Part shown: positions 47,206-56,185 of the stretch, in pieces
How positions within the stretch are numbered: position 1 is the first letter of the stretch
Layout: every line of letters starts with the position of its first letter
Assembly: GCA_963780805.1 (NCBI GenBank)
Contig: CAWADP010000008.1
Location: 62,001 to 126,000, forward strand
Source of the DNA: JASHVB01 sp963780805
GTDB lineage: Bacteria; Pseudomonadota; Alphaproteobacteria; Acetobacterales; Acetobacteraceae
Direction: 5' to 3'
Length of the DNA: 64,000 nt
The notes under the pieces: model-generated
What the model was told of the DNA's origin: nothing
The model's database searches: none
Seen by the model: the letters and a program-made list of their open reading frames with translations, nothing else
Translations under genes and position numbers: made by a program

Positions 47206-49740
47206 TCACTGAAAGTCACTGATTGCGACGGCTGGTATGACGCCGGCGCACTCAGGCGGCAATGCCGGTGCGCCAGCCGGCGACGCCGCTGGTTCGTGGA
47301 CGCGCTCGCCAGGCTCGCACATCTCCGGCACGACGCCGAGATGCGGAGCCATGGCGGCAAATAGTTGCACCGTGCTTTCCCGCCAGGTCAACCACTCGGT
47401 CGGGCTGCGTTCCCATCGCGTCGCCGGGTCATGCTTCGTCGCGAAATCCATGATGGCGCAGGCCAACCTATCCGGATTGTCGAGACTGAAAAACGTTGCA
47501 CGGCCGTCGGCAATCTCGCGGAACACCGGGATGTCGCTGCACAGCACCGGCAAGCCACGTTGGAAGGCTTCGACGACCGGCAGTCCGAACCCTTCGGCCT
47601 CCGAGGCGATGATCAGGGCCGACGCATTCCGGTACGCATGGTCAAGTTCCGAATCGCTGGCGTCCCGCACAACGTGCAGCCGCTTCCCCGATTCGGGGTG
47701 GTTGCCGATGCGCTCGAGCAAGTCCTCGGTCCGCCAGCCCTGGCGGCCGATGATGACCAGGCAGCCGTCGCCGCCGGCGGCCCAAAGCCGGTCGAACGCG
47801 TCCAGCACGAAGGCGTGCTTCTTCCGCGGCTCGATCGAGCCGACCATCAGGAAGACGTGCGCGTCCGTGCGGAACATCTCCCTGATGGCCGGACGCACGT
47901 CTTCGTCGCCGAGGTGGAAGTCCAGCTCCGAGCCGAGGTAGAAATGCGCGATCGGCGGCTGGTGCCGTGCGCGGCCGCCTTCGCTGGTCAGATAGTCCGC
48001 CAGCGCCGCAGCGGTCGCCTGTGATATCGCGACGTATCCGTCCACCAGGTGAGTCACGTTCCGGAACCATTGTTCGAAGCTGGCGACAAGTTCCGGCACG
48101 CAGGCTTCGGGATGGCTGATCGGGATCAGGTCGTAGGCAACGCTGATCACCATGCCGCCGCGCATCTTGAACCGCTGGACGGCAGGCCAAACCGGCAGAT
48201 GCCATGAGGAATCGAGCAAAAGCAGCGCGTCGGCGGCGGACACGGGGCGCAGGTCGAGGTCAGGGCTGACCGGAGGTGCTGGACGCTCGAAGCGAACTTG
48301 ACCTCGCACCAGGCGCCACGGGAACAGGATGCAGCCCGCCAACCCGAACCGTCCGGGAGGCGCATAAAGAAAACCGACGACGGGTGCGAAGGGCAGCAGC
48401 CTTGCCAGCGTCCAGATGAAGCCGCGCCAGGCCGGGCGGCAGAGCTCGAGTATCATGTGCCGCATGGGCACCGTCCGCCGTGCGGTTTGCTCCGCCTCCT
48501 GCACAACCATCTCTTGCTGCAGGCGCTCGAGCCGCTGACGCTGCTTGTCGCTCAGCACCACGCTGAGATCGGCGACGATGAAACGACCGTTCTCCAATAT
48601 CACGGGCACCACGTCGAACCCGTATTGCCCTGCGATCTCCGGCGCGTAGCGCAGCACGTTCCGCACGACGCGCTGAATGCCGGTATTGACGTCGCTAACA
48701 TAGGTGTGGGTGCATTCGACGTATAACGTGCGCCGCCGCGGCGCCGCTTCGTCCGGCTGGGTCTCCGCCTCCGCTGCTGCTGCGGCAGCGCGCCGGCGAA
48801 GGTGCAGCCGCCACATCACCGCGCGCAGGGGCGCGGTCACCCGCCACGACGCGCTGTCGCGCAAGGCGGTGATCTCGGCCTGTGCCGCGAGCTGGGCAAT
48901 CTCGGCGCGGCTTGCGCGTGCCTCGGCGCTGATGCGGGCCGCCCGCTCCTGCGCCAGGTGCCGTTCCGCGCGCCCAATCCGCGCGTCAGGCTCCGTGCTG
49001 CGTGCGATGGGGGCGGCAACGCCCGGATCCGTCGTACCAACGGCGGCCTCGCCGCTTGCCCGCCGGAACCGGTCATGCCCGTTGGGAGGCGGCAGGAAAT
49101 AGCGGCCGAGCGCGGCAAGCCGCTCCTCCGCAACATAGTAATGATTTTGTCCATCAAACCAGACGAAGCAATATCCGGCGGCCGTCAGCAGAGAGTCCCA
49201 ACCCGCAGGACCTGTCTCATGCGGCTGGGGTGTTGCGTCCACCAACAGCACGTGTGGGCGAAAGGATCCGAAATCCGTGCCCGCGATAATGCCGCCCTCA
49301 CCGCCGCCACCGCCGACGCCGATCTTGACAAAATGCACCTCTGCCGGTGCGTACTGTTGGCAAATCTGGCGGAGCGGAATTTGCCGCACCGTCCGTTGTT
49401 CTATAGTCAGTGCCGCGACGAGTTTCTCCGGGCTGCCAATCGGGGCTTGCGCGGCAAGGCCGGCACCCGGACGCGCGAATAAGGTGACAAGGCCCGCTTC
49501 GGCGCCGGCTGCTACGTTGAGGTTGAGGTCGCGTGGCCGCTCGGCCGTCAGGCGGGTGTAGTGTTCGGGCGCTGGTTCGATATTGATACCATGCCAGCCG
49601 CGCTCATAGAACGCACGAGTCACGGAATCTCGATTCGGGTCCCCGGCACCGACGTCGATATAGAAACCAGCCTTCACGTCCCTGAAGGCTCGGTATAGCA
49701 TCACGTCCTCAAAATTGTGCGTATATGATATGAATTCCAT
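47206..49740 (-). CDS. FkbM-like methyltransferase domain fused to a GT4 glycosyltransferase
   Basis: An 844-residue two-enzyme chain. Residues 1-215 resemble FkbM-type SAM methyltransferases (GFYIDVGAGDPNRDSVTRAF, then WHGINIEPAPEHY). Residues about 245-320 are a charged Ala-rich coiled coil. From about 335 a GT-B fold begins (GIQRVVRNVLRYAPEI) and ends with the GT4 donor site: GSIEPRKKHAFVLDAFDRLW, GRQGWRTEDL and EAEGFGLPVVEAFQRGLPVL. It likely adds a sugar to, and O-methylates, a surface polysaccharide, possibly as a chain cap. It is last of the gmd-rmd-GT4 operon, 24 bases after the preceding gene. Confidence 0.85.
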   Translation of the reverse strand: MEFISYTHNFEDVMLYRAFRDVKAGFYIDVGAGDPNRDSVTRAFYERGWHGINIEPAPEHYTRLTAERPRDLNLNVAAGAEAGLVTLFARPGAGLAAQAPIGSPEKLVAALTIEQRTVRQIPLRQICQQYAPAEVHFVKIGVGGGGGEGGIIAGTDFGSFRPHVLLVDATPQPHETGPAGWDSLLTAAGYCFVWFDGQNHYYVAEERLAALGRYFLPPPNGHDRFRRASGEAAVGTTDPGVAAPIARSTEPDARIGRAERHLAQERAARISAEARASRAEIAQLAAQAEITALRDSASWRVTAPLRAVMWRLHLRRRAAAAAAEAETQPDEAAPRRRTLYVECTHTYVSDVNTGIQRVVRNVLRYAPEIAGQYGFDVVPVILENGRFIVADLSVVLSDKQRQRLERLQQEMVVQEAEQTARRTVPMRHMILELCRPAWRGFIWTLARLLPFAPVVGFLYAPPGRFGLAGCILFPWRLVRGQVRFERPAPPVSPDLDLRPVSAADALLLLDSSWHLPVWPAVQRFKMRGGMVISVAYDLIPISHPEACVPELVASFEQWFRNVTHLVDGYVAISQATAAALADYLTSEGGRARHQPPIAHFYLGSELDFHLGDEDVRPAIREMFRTDAHVFLMVGSIEPRKKHAFVLDAFDRLWAAGGDGCLVIIGRQGWRTEDLLERIGNHPESGKRLHVVRDASDSELDHAYRNASALIIASEAEGFGLPVVEAFQRGLPVLCSDIPVFREIADGRATFFSLDNPDRLACAIMDFATKHDPATRWERSPTEWLTWRESTVQLFAAMAPHLGVVPEMCEPGERVHEPAASPAGAPALPPECAGVIPAVAISDFQ

Positions 49741-49764
49741 GCGTTTCGGCCCGATGCGGCGGCG

Positions 49765-51327
49765 CTATTGTGCGCTGATCACTGGCGGGGCGGCCGCTGC
49801 GCCGGCCCACGGCGAGACCGATATTTCCCCGGCACGTGCCGGCGTATTGCGGCGCTGCCCCGGGTTCAGCGCAGCGGCGTTCGACGGAAGATCATCCAGG
49901 GCGGTGAGCAGCGCCTCCGCTGTCAGAGACCATGGGGTCGGCTGAAATTCGTGCTCGATCCGCGTCGCCCATTCACGCAGCTCCACGTCGTTCTCGATCA
50001 CATGGCGGATGGCCGCGTAGGCATCATCCAGGTTGTCAGGATTGAAGCTACGAACCAGGTTACCACCCGCTTCTGGCAACGAACTGCGGTTGGCGATGAG
50101 GCAGGGTTTGCCAAACGCGAGGCTCTCGCTCACCGGCAGGCCCCAGCCTTCACAAAAAGATGGAAACAGCGTGAACAGACAACCATGATAGAGGGCGGTC
50201 AACTCGGCATCCGTCGGATCCTCGACCACAACCAGCTTGCCATTCAGATGATTGGTATTGGTTATCTGCTGCATGAGGTCGGAGACGAGCCAGCCGACGC
50301 GGCCAGCGAACACCAAGGTCGGTACGGACCCGGGCGACTTGTCTTGCAGCAGCCGTCGCCATACGCGGAACAACAGCAGGTGGTTCTTCCGCACCTCGAT
50401 CGTCGAGACGCACAGCACATAACTCCCTGCCGCCGGCACCCGGCTGCTGCTCGCCTGCGCGGCCTGTGGCGGGCCGCCACCGAACCCGGTGCCAATCGGA
50501 ATCGGAATGACGGGTCGCGGCAGGCGGACGCCGATCTCCCGGGCATAGGCTTCAACGTCATTCGCGGTCTCCCGCGAGATGGCGAACGTGTGGTCGCAGA
50601 GGGGCAAGATGCTATCGATCCACGACCGGAACAATATGACCAGTCCGGGTTCGCACCATTCGGGATAGCGGATCGGGATCAGGTCGCAGACCAGCACGCC
50701 CAGCCGTAATCCCCGCCGCGCGCGCTGGGTCCGGATCAAGGACGGAAGGTTGGGATCGGACCAGGGGGCGCCCGTCAACAACAACACATCGCCCGGGGCG
50801 GCAAGTTCCGCAAAGCTGCGGGCCGACCGGCTGTCGTTCGCGCTGCGTGCGTCTGGTTTCTCCCGCCGCCTGCCAATTTGCCGCAGACTGCTCGGCAGAG
50901 CGACGGCGAAATCAGCGGCGCGTCGAACGACGGCTCCACAACAGCGGATCCAGGCCAGCGCTGCTCGGCCCAGCAACCGCATAGACTCGAGGAAAGGATC
51001 GCGGATGTCGGGCGGCAGGCGGTAAACCAGTCGCTGCAGGAAATTCCCTATCACACCACGCGGCCTGATGGGATGCGTACGTGCCACAGTTGCGCTTGGC
51101 GCCGACGCCAGTCCTTTGAACAGCGTGGCGAGTTCCTGCCAATTTATGATGTAGAAGTCGTTACGAACGAAATCACGGCGGACAAAATGCACCAGGCCCT
51201 TGTCGGCGTATTGCTCTTGCAATGCACGGCAGATCTCGAACGCCAGCCGCTGGATGCCGCTCGGTCGCGGATTGCGCGAGGCGTACTCGAACAGATCCTC
51301 GACATCGAGCCAGAGCCGCACGGTCAC
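49765..51327 (-). CDS. GT4 family glycosyltransferase
   Basis: About 520 residues. A GT-B glycosyltransferase with an acceptor half starting VRLWLDVEDLFEYASRNPRP and SGIQRLAFEICRAL, and a donor half with LCVSTIEVRKNHLLLFRVWR and the family signature FCEGWGLPVSESLAFGKPCL. The neighbouring GDP-rhamnose genes suggest it transfers D-rhamnose or mannose from a GDP donor. The start is a GTG overlapping the rmd stop (GTGA). A C-terminal tail of about 30 residues is low-complexity. Confidence 0.87.
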   Translation of the reverse strand: MTVRLWLDVEDLFEYASRNPRPSGIQRLAFEICRALQEQYADKGLVHFVRRDFVRNDFYIINWQELATLFKGLASAPSATVARTHPIRPRGVIGNFLQRLVYRLPPDIRDPFLESMRLLGRAALAWIRCCGAVVRRAADFAVALPSSLRQIGRRREKPDARSANDSRSARSFAELAAPGDVLLLTGAPWSDPNLPSLIRTQRARRGLRLGVLVCDLIPIRYPEWCEPGLVILFRSWIDSILPLCDHTFAISRETANDVEAYAREIGVRLPRPVIPIPIGTGFGGGPPQAAQASSSRVPAAGSYVLCVSTIEVRKNHLLLFRVWRRLLQDKSPGSVPTLVFAGRVGWLVSDLMQQITNTNHLNGKLVVVEDPTDAELTALYHGCLFTLFPSFCEGWGLPVSESLAFGKPCLIANRSSLPEAGGNLVRSFNPDNLDDAYAAIRHVIENDVELREWATRIEHEFQPTPWSLTAEALLTALDDLPSNAAALNPGQRRNTPARAGEISVSPWAGAAAAPPVISAQ

Positions 51328-52292
51328 GTTGCGTCCCCTTGCGCGTCCCCTTGCGCGTCCCCTTGCGGTCCGCTGCTGACGCGCCGGCGCCAGTCGTCGA
51401 GCACATCCTGCAACGTCTGCTGCCATGGCGTCCGCGGCGCCCAATGCAGCAGGTCCCTCGCCCGCGATGAGTCGGCGGCGGTCATCCGCAGGTCATCGGG
51501 CCGCACCCGGGAAATGTCCACGCGAATTTCCGCCTCCACGTCCGCGAGCCGCAGCAGCTCCGCCAGGATGTCGCGGATACGGCGAGGCTCACCTGAAGCA
51601 ATATTGAGGATGGTGCCGGGTTGCAGCACATGAGCTTGACTGACACACGCGACATAGGCGGCACAGACGTCGCGCACATCGAGAAAATCGCGCCAGGTGT
51701 CGATATTGCCCACCTGCAGCAGCGGCGGCTGCAGACCGGCGGCGATGCGCGCGGCCTGGCGGGCGAAGGCAGGCACCACGAAGTGCTGCGACTGACCGGG
51801 GCCGGTGTGGTTCACCGGCCGGAGCCGGATCACTTGCAGCCCTCGTCCCACCATGCTGCCCAGGGCGAGATCGGCGGCGGCCTTGGTGGCGCCGTAGGTG
51901 TTCATCGGCGCCAGCGGCGCCTCTTCCGACACCGGGGCGCCGGAACGGTAGGAATGGCCATAGGCGTCGGCACTCGAAACGAACACCAGCCGGCATTGGG
52001 GAAGCCATTGCAGGATCGCTTGTGCGACGCGGAGCGTTCCGTGCAGGTTCACCTGCCAGGCGCCGTCGCGATCCTGCTGCGCGGCGGCAACGTCCGAGAT
52101 CCCCGCCAAGTGCACGCACACATCCGCTTGCGAACCGCGCACCGCCGCCTCGACGGCGCCGTGGTCGCGGATATCAAAATTGGGCGTCAGCAGCGTGGCG
52201 TCCGGATAGGCCGAGGTCAGTTGCGGCAACAGGTGGCGGCCGACGAACCCCGACGCTCCCGTAACGAGGATGCGACGCGGCGATGGGCTCAT
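51324..52292 (-). CDS. rmd: GDP-6-deoxy-D-mannose reductase-like NAD-dependent epimerase/dehydratase
   Basis: A 322-residue short-chain dehydrogenase of the extended type. The cofactor loop is ILVTGASGFVGRHLLPQL (residues 8-25), the catalytic Ser is in FVSSADAYG and the Tyr-Lys pair is in MNTYGATKAAAD. Its position one base after gmd identifies the likely reaction: reduction of GDP-4-keto-6-deoxymannose to GDP-D-rhamnose. GDP-fucose synthase is an alternative, but the sequence looks closer to Rmd. The C-terminus is a repeat-derived QGDA tail. Confidence 0.82.
   Translation of the reverse strand: MSPSPRRILVTGASGFVGRHLLPQLTSAYPDATLLTPNFDIRDHGAVEAAVRGSQADVCVHLAGISDVAAAQQDRDGAWQVNLHGTLRVAQAILQWLPQCRLVFVSSADAYGHSYRSGAPVSEEAPLAPMNTYGATKAAADLALGSMVGRGLQVIRLRPVNHTGPGQSQHFVVPAFARQAARIAAGLQPPLLQVGNIDTWRDFLDVRDVCAAYVACVSQAHVLQPGTILNIASGEPRRIRDILAELLRLADVEAEIRVDISRVRPDDLRMTAADSSRARDLLHWAPRTPWQQTLQDVLDDWRRRVSSGPQGDAQGDAQGDAT
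51331..51366. repeat. 12-bp tandem repeat at the end of rmd
   Basis: Three perfect units (GCGTCCCCTTGC on the plus strand) start at 51331, 51343 and 51355. They encode the QGDA repeats at the end of the epimerase and finish four bases before the GTG start of the glycosyltransferase gene. Confidence 0.85.
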
Positions 52293-52293
52293 G

Positions 52294-53277
52294 TCAGGAA
52301 CGCAGGTGCGCCCGGTGCCGCGCGAGGTCGGCCTCGACCATTTCCCCGATCATCTCCTCCAGCGTGACCGTTGGCTCCCAGCCCAGCGCCTGGCGCGCCT
52401 TTGAGGCGTCGCCCAGCAAGAAGTTGACTTCCGCCGGCCGCTTGAGGTCGTCGCAGGTGACCACCCAATCTTCGTAATTCAAGCCCACATAACCGAAGGC
52501 CAGCTGGGCGAACGTGCGCACCGATTGCGTCTGGCCGGTCGCCACGACGTAGTCGTCGGGCGTGTCCTGCTGCAGCATCAGCCACATGGCGCGCACATAG
52601 TCGCGAGCATGGCCCCAATCGCGCTGGGCTACCAGGTTGCCGAGCGCCAGTTGCTTCGCCAGGCCAAGCTTGATCCGCGCCACGCCGTCGGTGATTTTAC
52701 GCGAAACGAATTCGATGCCGCGCAGCGGGCTTTCATGATTGAACAGAATGCCGGAGGAAGCGTGCAGGTCGAAACTTTCACGATAATTGACCGTCATCCA
52801 GTGGGCAAACAGCTTTGCCGCGGCGTAGGGACTGCGTGGGTAGAATGGAGTGCGCTCCGACTGGCGCGGTTCCTGCGCCTGGCCGAACATTTCGGAGGAG
52901 GATGCCTGGTAGAAGCGTGCCCCGGGCTGTACGATGCGAACCGCTTCCAACGCATTCGCCGCACCCAGCCCGGTGACCGTGCCGGTCAGCAACGGCTGCT
53001 GCCAGGAGGTAGCGACGAAGCTCTGGGCCGCAAGGTTATAGACCTCTTCCGGGCGGGTCCTCTCCATGACCCGGATCATGCTGGACAGGTCGATGATGTC
53101 TCCATCGATCAATTCTATGTCATCAATTACATTCAGCCACTTCAGCCGCGTCCCGATCACGTCCGACGACGCGGAACGCCGCAACAGCCCGACCACGCGA
53201 TAGCCTTGCCGAAGCAGGAACTGGGACAGATAGGCGCCGTCCTGGCCGGTAATTCCCGTGATAAGGGCGGTTCGCAT
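52294..53277 (-). CDS. gmd: GDP-mannose 4,6-dehydratase
   Basis: A 327-residue enzyme converting GDP-D-mannose to GDP-4-keto-6-deoxy-D-mannose. The N-terminal ALITGITGQDGAYLSQFLL is diagnostic for Gmd. Others are YNLAAQSFVATSWQQPLLTG, the active-site YQASSSEMFGQ and SPYAAAKLFAHW (Tyr/Lys pair), and GILFNHESPLRGIEFVSRKI. AGGAGG lies 5 bases before the chosen ATG. First gene of the gmd-rmd-GT4-FkbM/GT4 operon, which probably makes a D-rhamnose-containing surface glycan. Confidence 0.96.
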   Translation of the reverse strand: MRTALITGITGQDGAYLSQFLLRQGYRVVGLLRRSASSDVIGTRLKWLNVIDDIELIDGDIIDLSSMIRVMERTRPEEVYNLAAQSFVATSWQQPLLTGTVTGLGAANALEAVRIVQPGARFYQASSSEMFGQAQEPRQSERTPFYPRSPYAAAKLFAHWMTVNYRESFDLHASSGILFNHESPLRGIEFVSRKITDGVARIKLGLAKQLALGNLVAQRDWGHARDYVRAMWLMLQQDTPDDYVVATGQTQSVRTFAQLAFGYVGLNYEDWVVTCDDLKRPAEVNFLLGDASKARQALGWEPTVTLEEMIGEMVEADLARHRAHLRS

Positions 53278-53726
53278 TATACCTCCTGCCTGCAAGAAAC
53301 GCGGCCGACGTGCGCTTCGGCGGCACGCCCGACCTGAACGCTGCTGCATCGACGCGCACGCGAACGCCCCCTCCCCAAGCGTTTGCACCATACGACATGC
53401 GGGTTCATCCCGATGGCGTGCAAATCACGATACGGACCATTAACGTCAGGGTCCTCATGAGTCAAACATGCCCACGTTTTGCGCAATCATTACATCACAA
53501 TTCACCGACGCAGGCACCCCTTGGGAAACGAGCAATTCAGCACCTTCGAGCATGGTCAGGTCATGCCGAGGCCGCCAAAGACCATTGTTGCTCGGGCCGC
53601 CGCGATTCGCATTTTGTAGTGGTGGGCGAAGAACGTGTTCAATCCATGGCATGGCAGGCATCCGGCCAGCGTCATGGGTGACGGACTGCGCAGGTGTCAA
53701 GCTCCGGCTCGGGTTGGGCGCGCTCA
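53278..53726. other. Gap upstream of gmd; one doubtful 91-codon ORF
   Basis: A minus-strand open frame from 53730 to 53455 overlaps the stop of the DUF6362-like gene (ATGA) and could encode a coupled 91-residue protein, but its composition is not clearly coding and I recognise no domain. The stretch 53278-53454 contains the gmd promoter side and no gene. Confidence 0.3.
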
Positions 53727-54209
53727 TCATCGGTTCAACGCCGCGACGATCATCTCGATGGCCTGCCCATGCCAGCGCTGTACTGCCTTGTGGTCGGCAC
53801 CCAGCGCTGCGGCGAGCCGGCGCCACGAGAACAGATGCCGGTCGGAGACCGGGTGTACCAGGCTGCGTGCACCGACGATGCGGCGGAGCACGTAGCGGTC
53901 GAGCGGGATCACCCCGATCCAGCCCATGGCCTCATCCATGCGGCTGATCCTGTCCGCCGACGGCACGGCAGGGCGGATGCGCGCTTCCGACCAGCCGTAG
54001 CTCTCCAACGCGGTGCGGACGATCTCGAGGGAGGAGGTGCGCAACCTGGTCGTCCAGCCGGTGCCGGGCAGGGCGAGTAATGTGGCGCCGGCCTCCTCCA
54101 GGCGGCGGACCACGTAATCGGCGTCGACGGGCTGCCCGTCCGGCGTGGTGACCGGAGCAGGCTGGTAGGCGGGCGGCGCGGCGGGCTTGGTCCCGGTGCT
54201 AACGGCCAT
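53727..54209 (-). CDS. DUF6362-like phage-associated protein
   Basis: A 160-residue protein. The N-terminal 35 residues are Pro/Ala-rich. The body contains EEAGATLLALPGTGWTTRLR, then RISRMDEAMGWIGVIPLDRY and LGADHKAVQRWHGQAIEMIV, a pattern I associate with DUF6362 proteins from prophages. The C-terminal helix-turn-helix-like segment suggests DNA binding, possibly a small-terminase-like role. AAGGAA lies about 10 bases before the chosen ATG; another ATG is at 54236. It follows a HTH-like gene by 44 bases on the same strand. Confidence 0.6.
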   Translation of the reverse strand: MAVSTGTKPAAPPAYQPAPVTTPDGQPVDADYVVRRLEEAGATLLALPGTGWTTRLRTSSLEIVRTALESYGWSEARIRPAVPSADRISRMDEAMGWIGVIPLDRYVLRRIVGARSLVHPVSDRHLFSWRRLAAALGADHKAVQRWHGQAIEMIVAALNR

Positions 54210-54253
54210 GGCGGAATGTTCCTTTGATTGCCTCAATGGAGCCGGGTGCGGGG

Positions 54254-54541
54254 TCAGCGGCGAAAATACGGCAGCGGGTATGGCCGGCCTTCCAGCACGG
54301 TGCCGGACGTGATGGCGTCCCAGCTTGCAGGATGGCCGGAGGGCAGCGGCTCGCGCAGCAGATCCGGTGACGGTGCGCCGCCGGCTGGCGGCCGGGCGAC
54401 GCCGAGACGATAGCCTCGCTCCGTCACCGCCATCATGGGGAGCGACAGCTCAGCGGCGATCGTCTCCCAGGTCGCGCCTTCGATGCGGCGGCGGCGGATC
54501 TGCATATCTTGGCCGTCGGTCCAAAAATGTCTGCGCAGCAT
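54254..54541 (-). CDS. Small helix-turn-helix-like protein, phage type
   Basis: A 95-residue protein with a GcrA/sigma-like HTH stretch near the N-terminus (IRRRRIEGATWETIAAELSL) and a Pro-rich C-terminus. Probably a DNA-binding regulator. A GTG at 54568 would extend it by nine residues. It is divergent from the XRE regulator gene, and the 170-base gap between them is AT-rich. Confidence 0.55.
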   Translation of the reverse strand: MLRRHFWTDGQDMQIRRRRIEGATWETIAAELSLPMMAVTERGYRLGVARPPAGGAPSPDLLREPLPSGHPASWDAITSGTVLEGRPYPLPYFRR

Positions 54542-54568
54542 GGCAGGGGGTACTCTCTCGGTGATCAC

Positions 54569-54740
54569 GGACGTTAGTATAAATATCTGTGTAAGTCAAT
54601 ATAAATAACCGACGGGCGATGATGAACGGTAGCTGGATACTCTTCGGGCCGGGACTGTCGTCGCGGCTGCGCGGGGAGAGCCCACTTTCGGGTTTGTGAT
54701 TCCGCTTCCCTAGTTAGGTAAACTGACTTAAAACAACGCC
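54569..54740. promoter_or_regulatory. Divergent promoter region with inverted TAAGTCA/TGACTTA boxes
   Basis: This gap between two divergent HTH genes contains an AT-rich block (54573-54609) with TAAGTCA at 54592-54598. Its inverted counterpart TGACTTA is at 54724-54730, just before the XRE gene start. The arrangement looks like paired operators for an autoregulated repressor. Confidence 0.45.
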
Positions 54741-55073
54741 ATGAGCGACCCGGTACAGATCGGCGAACGGATTCGCGCCGCGCGGCAGGAGCGCGGCTGG
54801 ACGCAGGAACAACTGGCCGAGGCGGTCGGGGTGTCCCGCAGTGCGGTGGCGCAGTGGGAGACCGGCCGTGCCGGACAACTCACCGGGAATCTGTCGCGGA
54901 TAGCCGAGGTGCTCTCGGTCGGAATCGAGCACCTGACCCACGGTCGGGACAGGCGCGCACCCATGCAGGCTGGGACCGGCGACGAGTTGGCCCTGTTACG
55001 GCTGTATCGGGAATGTGCGCCGGAGGACCGCCAACTGCTGTTGCGTACGGCGCGCCGGCTGGCCAGGCGCTGA
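54741..55073 (+). CDS. XRE-family transcriptional regulator
   Basis: A 110-residue protein with an N-terminal Cro/C1-type HTH (residues 6-62; IRAARQERGWTQEQLAEAVG, then VSRSAVAQWETGRAGQLTGN) and a short C-terminal helical domain. It is probably a phage-like or toxin-antitoxin-like repressor controlling the divergent gene and itself through the boxes in the intergenic region. A second small gene follows 14 bases later. Confidence 0.85.
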   Translation: MSDPVQIGERIRAARQERGWTQEQLAEAVGVSRSAVAQWETGRAGQLTGNLSRIAEVLSVGIEHLTHGRDRRAPMQAGTGDELALLRLYRECAPEDRQLLLRTARRLARR

Positions 55074-55087
55074 CCAAGGAGGTGTAG

Positions 55088-55411
55088 GTGCGGCGGATGT
55101 CTTTCGGGATCCGAGGGACGGCTCGGCTGTCCCCGCTGGGGGACGGCCGACCGGATGCAACTCGCGAATCACCCTACCAGGTGCAGAACTGGCTGCGCCG
55201 CCGGCTGGAAGACGCGGTGGAAGACGTGTTTCGCGCCGCGCTGCACCGCGGCGACCTTCCCTCCGCCGAGGATCTGCTGGGGGTGATGGAGAACATGCAC
55301 GTCCGGGCTCGCGTGCGCTTCCAGGCCGAGCGCAAGGGCACTGTGGCCATGCTCGAGCGGGCTCGCAAGGAGCTGGCATCCCGCAAGTCCCGCCGCCGCG
55401 TCGGCCCCTGA
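55088..55411 (+). CDS. Hypothetical protein downstream of the XRE regulator
   Basis: A 107-residue basic protein predicted to be mainly helical (LRRRLEDAVEDVFRAALHRG, then ERARKELASRKSRRR). No family recognised. AAGGAGG is 5 bases before a GTG start, which decides that start over the ATG at 55097. It is likely co-transcribed with the XRE gene. The 3' end runs into a tandem repeat. Confidence 0.6.
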   Translation: MRRMSFGIRGTARLSPLGDGRPDATRESPYQVQNWLRRRLEDAVEDVFRAALHRGDLPSAEDLLGVMENMHVRARVRFQAERKGTVAMLERARKELASRKSRRRVGP

Positions 55412-55495
55412 CGGTCGCCGGTCGCCCCACTGACGTTCGCCCCACTGACGTTCGCCCCCTGACGGTCGTCCTCCTGACGGTCGCCCCCTGACGTG
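55409..55495. repeat. Degenerate tandem repeat after the XRE operon
   Basis: Five to six imperfect units of 15-18 bases built on CCCCACTGACGTTCG and CCCCCTGACGGTCG follow the stop codon directly. Each unit contains TGA, so the repeats may have grown from the stop-codon region. Confidence 0.7.
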
Positions 55496-55534
55496 GAGGC
55501 TGCGCCGGCCTCCGCGCGACCCCGCAGGGATTGC

Positions 55535-56185
55535 TCACACGATCCGTTCGATCCGCTGCAGCAGCCCGGGCGGGCGATATTGCGTGATCAGCGTGTGCAG
55601 GTCTGCGGTCGTGCCCTTGATGTCGGGCTGCTGCGTCGACATCGACGTAACGATCAGACGCGCATTCCCGTCCTGGTCGAACACGTAGACGATGGCGCTG
55701 TGCGTGACCTGATAGGGCTGCCCGTCATGCGCTGGCGTCACGGAATAGGCCACCCGGTAGCGGCGCGTCAGCGATGCCAACTGGTCCGGCGTTCCGCGCA
55801 ACCCGACCATCTGTGGTGCGAACAGGGCGGCGTACTGCTTCAGGGTCGGCAGTGAGTTGCGGTTGGGATCGACGGTGACGAACAACACGCGCACCTGGTC
55901 CGCCTGCGCGCCGAGGTTGTGCAATACAACCGCCAGGTTGGTCAGCGTGGTCGGGCAGAAATCCGGGCATAGCGTGTAGCCGAAATACAGCAGCGTCACC
56001 TTGCCACGAAAATCGGCAGCGTTGACAGCGGCGCCGGTCATCGCATCGGTCATTGCGAACGACAGCCGCGGCAGGCTGCCGGAGATATCCGTTTCGTGCC
56101 ACTGCGTCTTACGGTCGCAACCGGCCATCGGCAGCGCCAGCGCACCGGCGGCGAGTGCGAGCAAACTTCGTCGCTGCATCGTCAA
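55535..56185 (-). CDS. SCO1/SenC-family copper chaperone, lipoprotein
   Basis: A 216-residue thioredoxin-fold protein that inserts copper into the CuA site of cytochrome oxidase. The N-terminus has a lipoprotein signal (lipobox MAGC, Cys23). The copper-binding pair is Cys73/Cys77 in LCPDFCPTT, and the third ligand is His162 in VTHSAIVYVFD. Together with the CtaG-like and PCu(A)C genes at 31.4-32.9 kb it completes a typical oxidase-copper toolkit, although it is not linked to them. The ATG at 56179 is an alternative start. Confidence 0.92.
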   Translation of the reverse strand: MTMQRRSLLALAAGALALPMAGCDRKTQWHETDISGSLPRLSFAMTDAMTGAAVNAADFRGKVTLLYFGYTLCPDFCPTTLTNLAVVLHNLGAQADQVRVLFVTVDPNRNSLPTLKQYAALFAPQMVGLRGTPDQLASLTRRYRVAYSVTPAHDGQPYQVTHSAIVYVFDQDGNARLIVTSMSTQQPDIKGTTADLHTLITQYRPPGLLQRIERIV

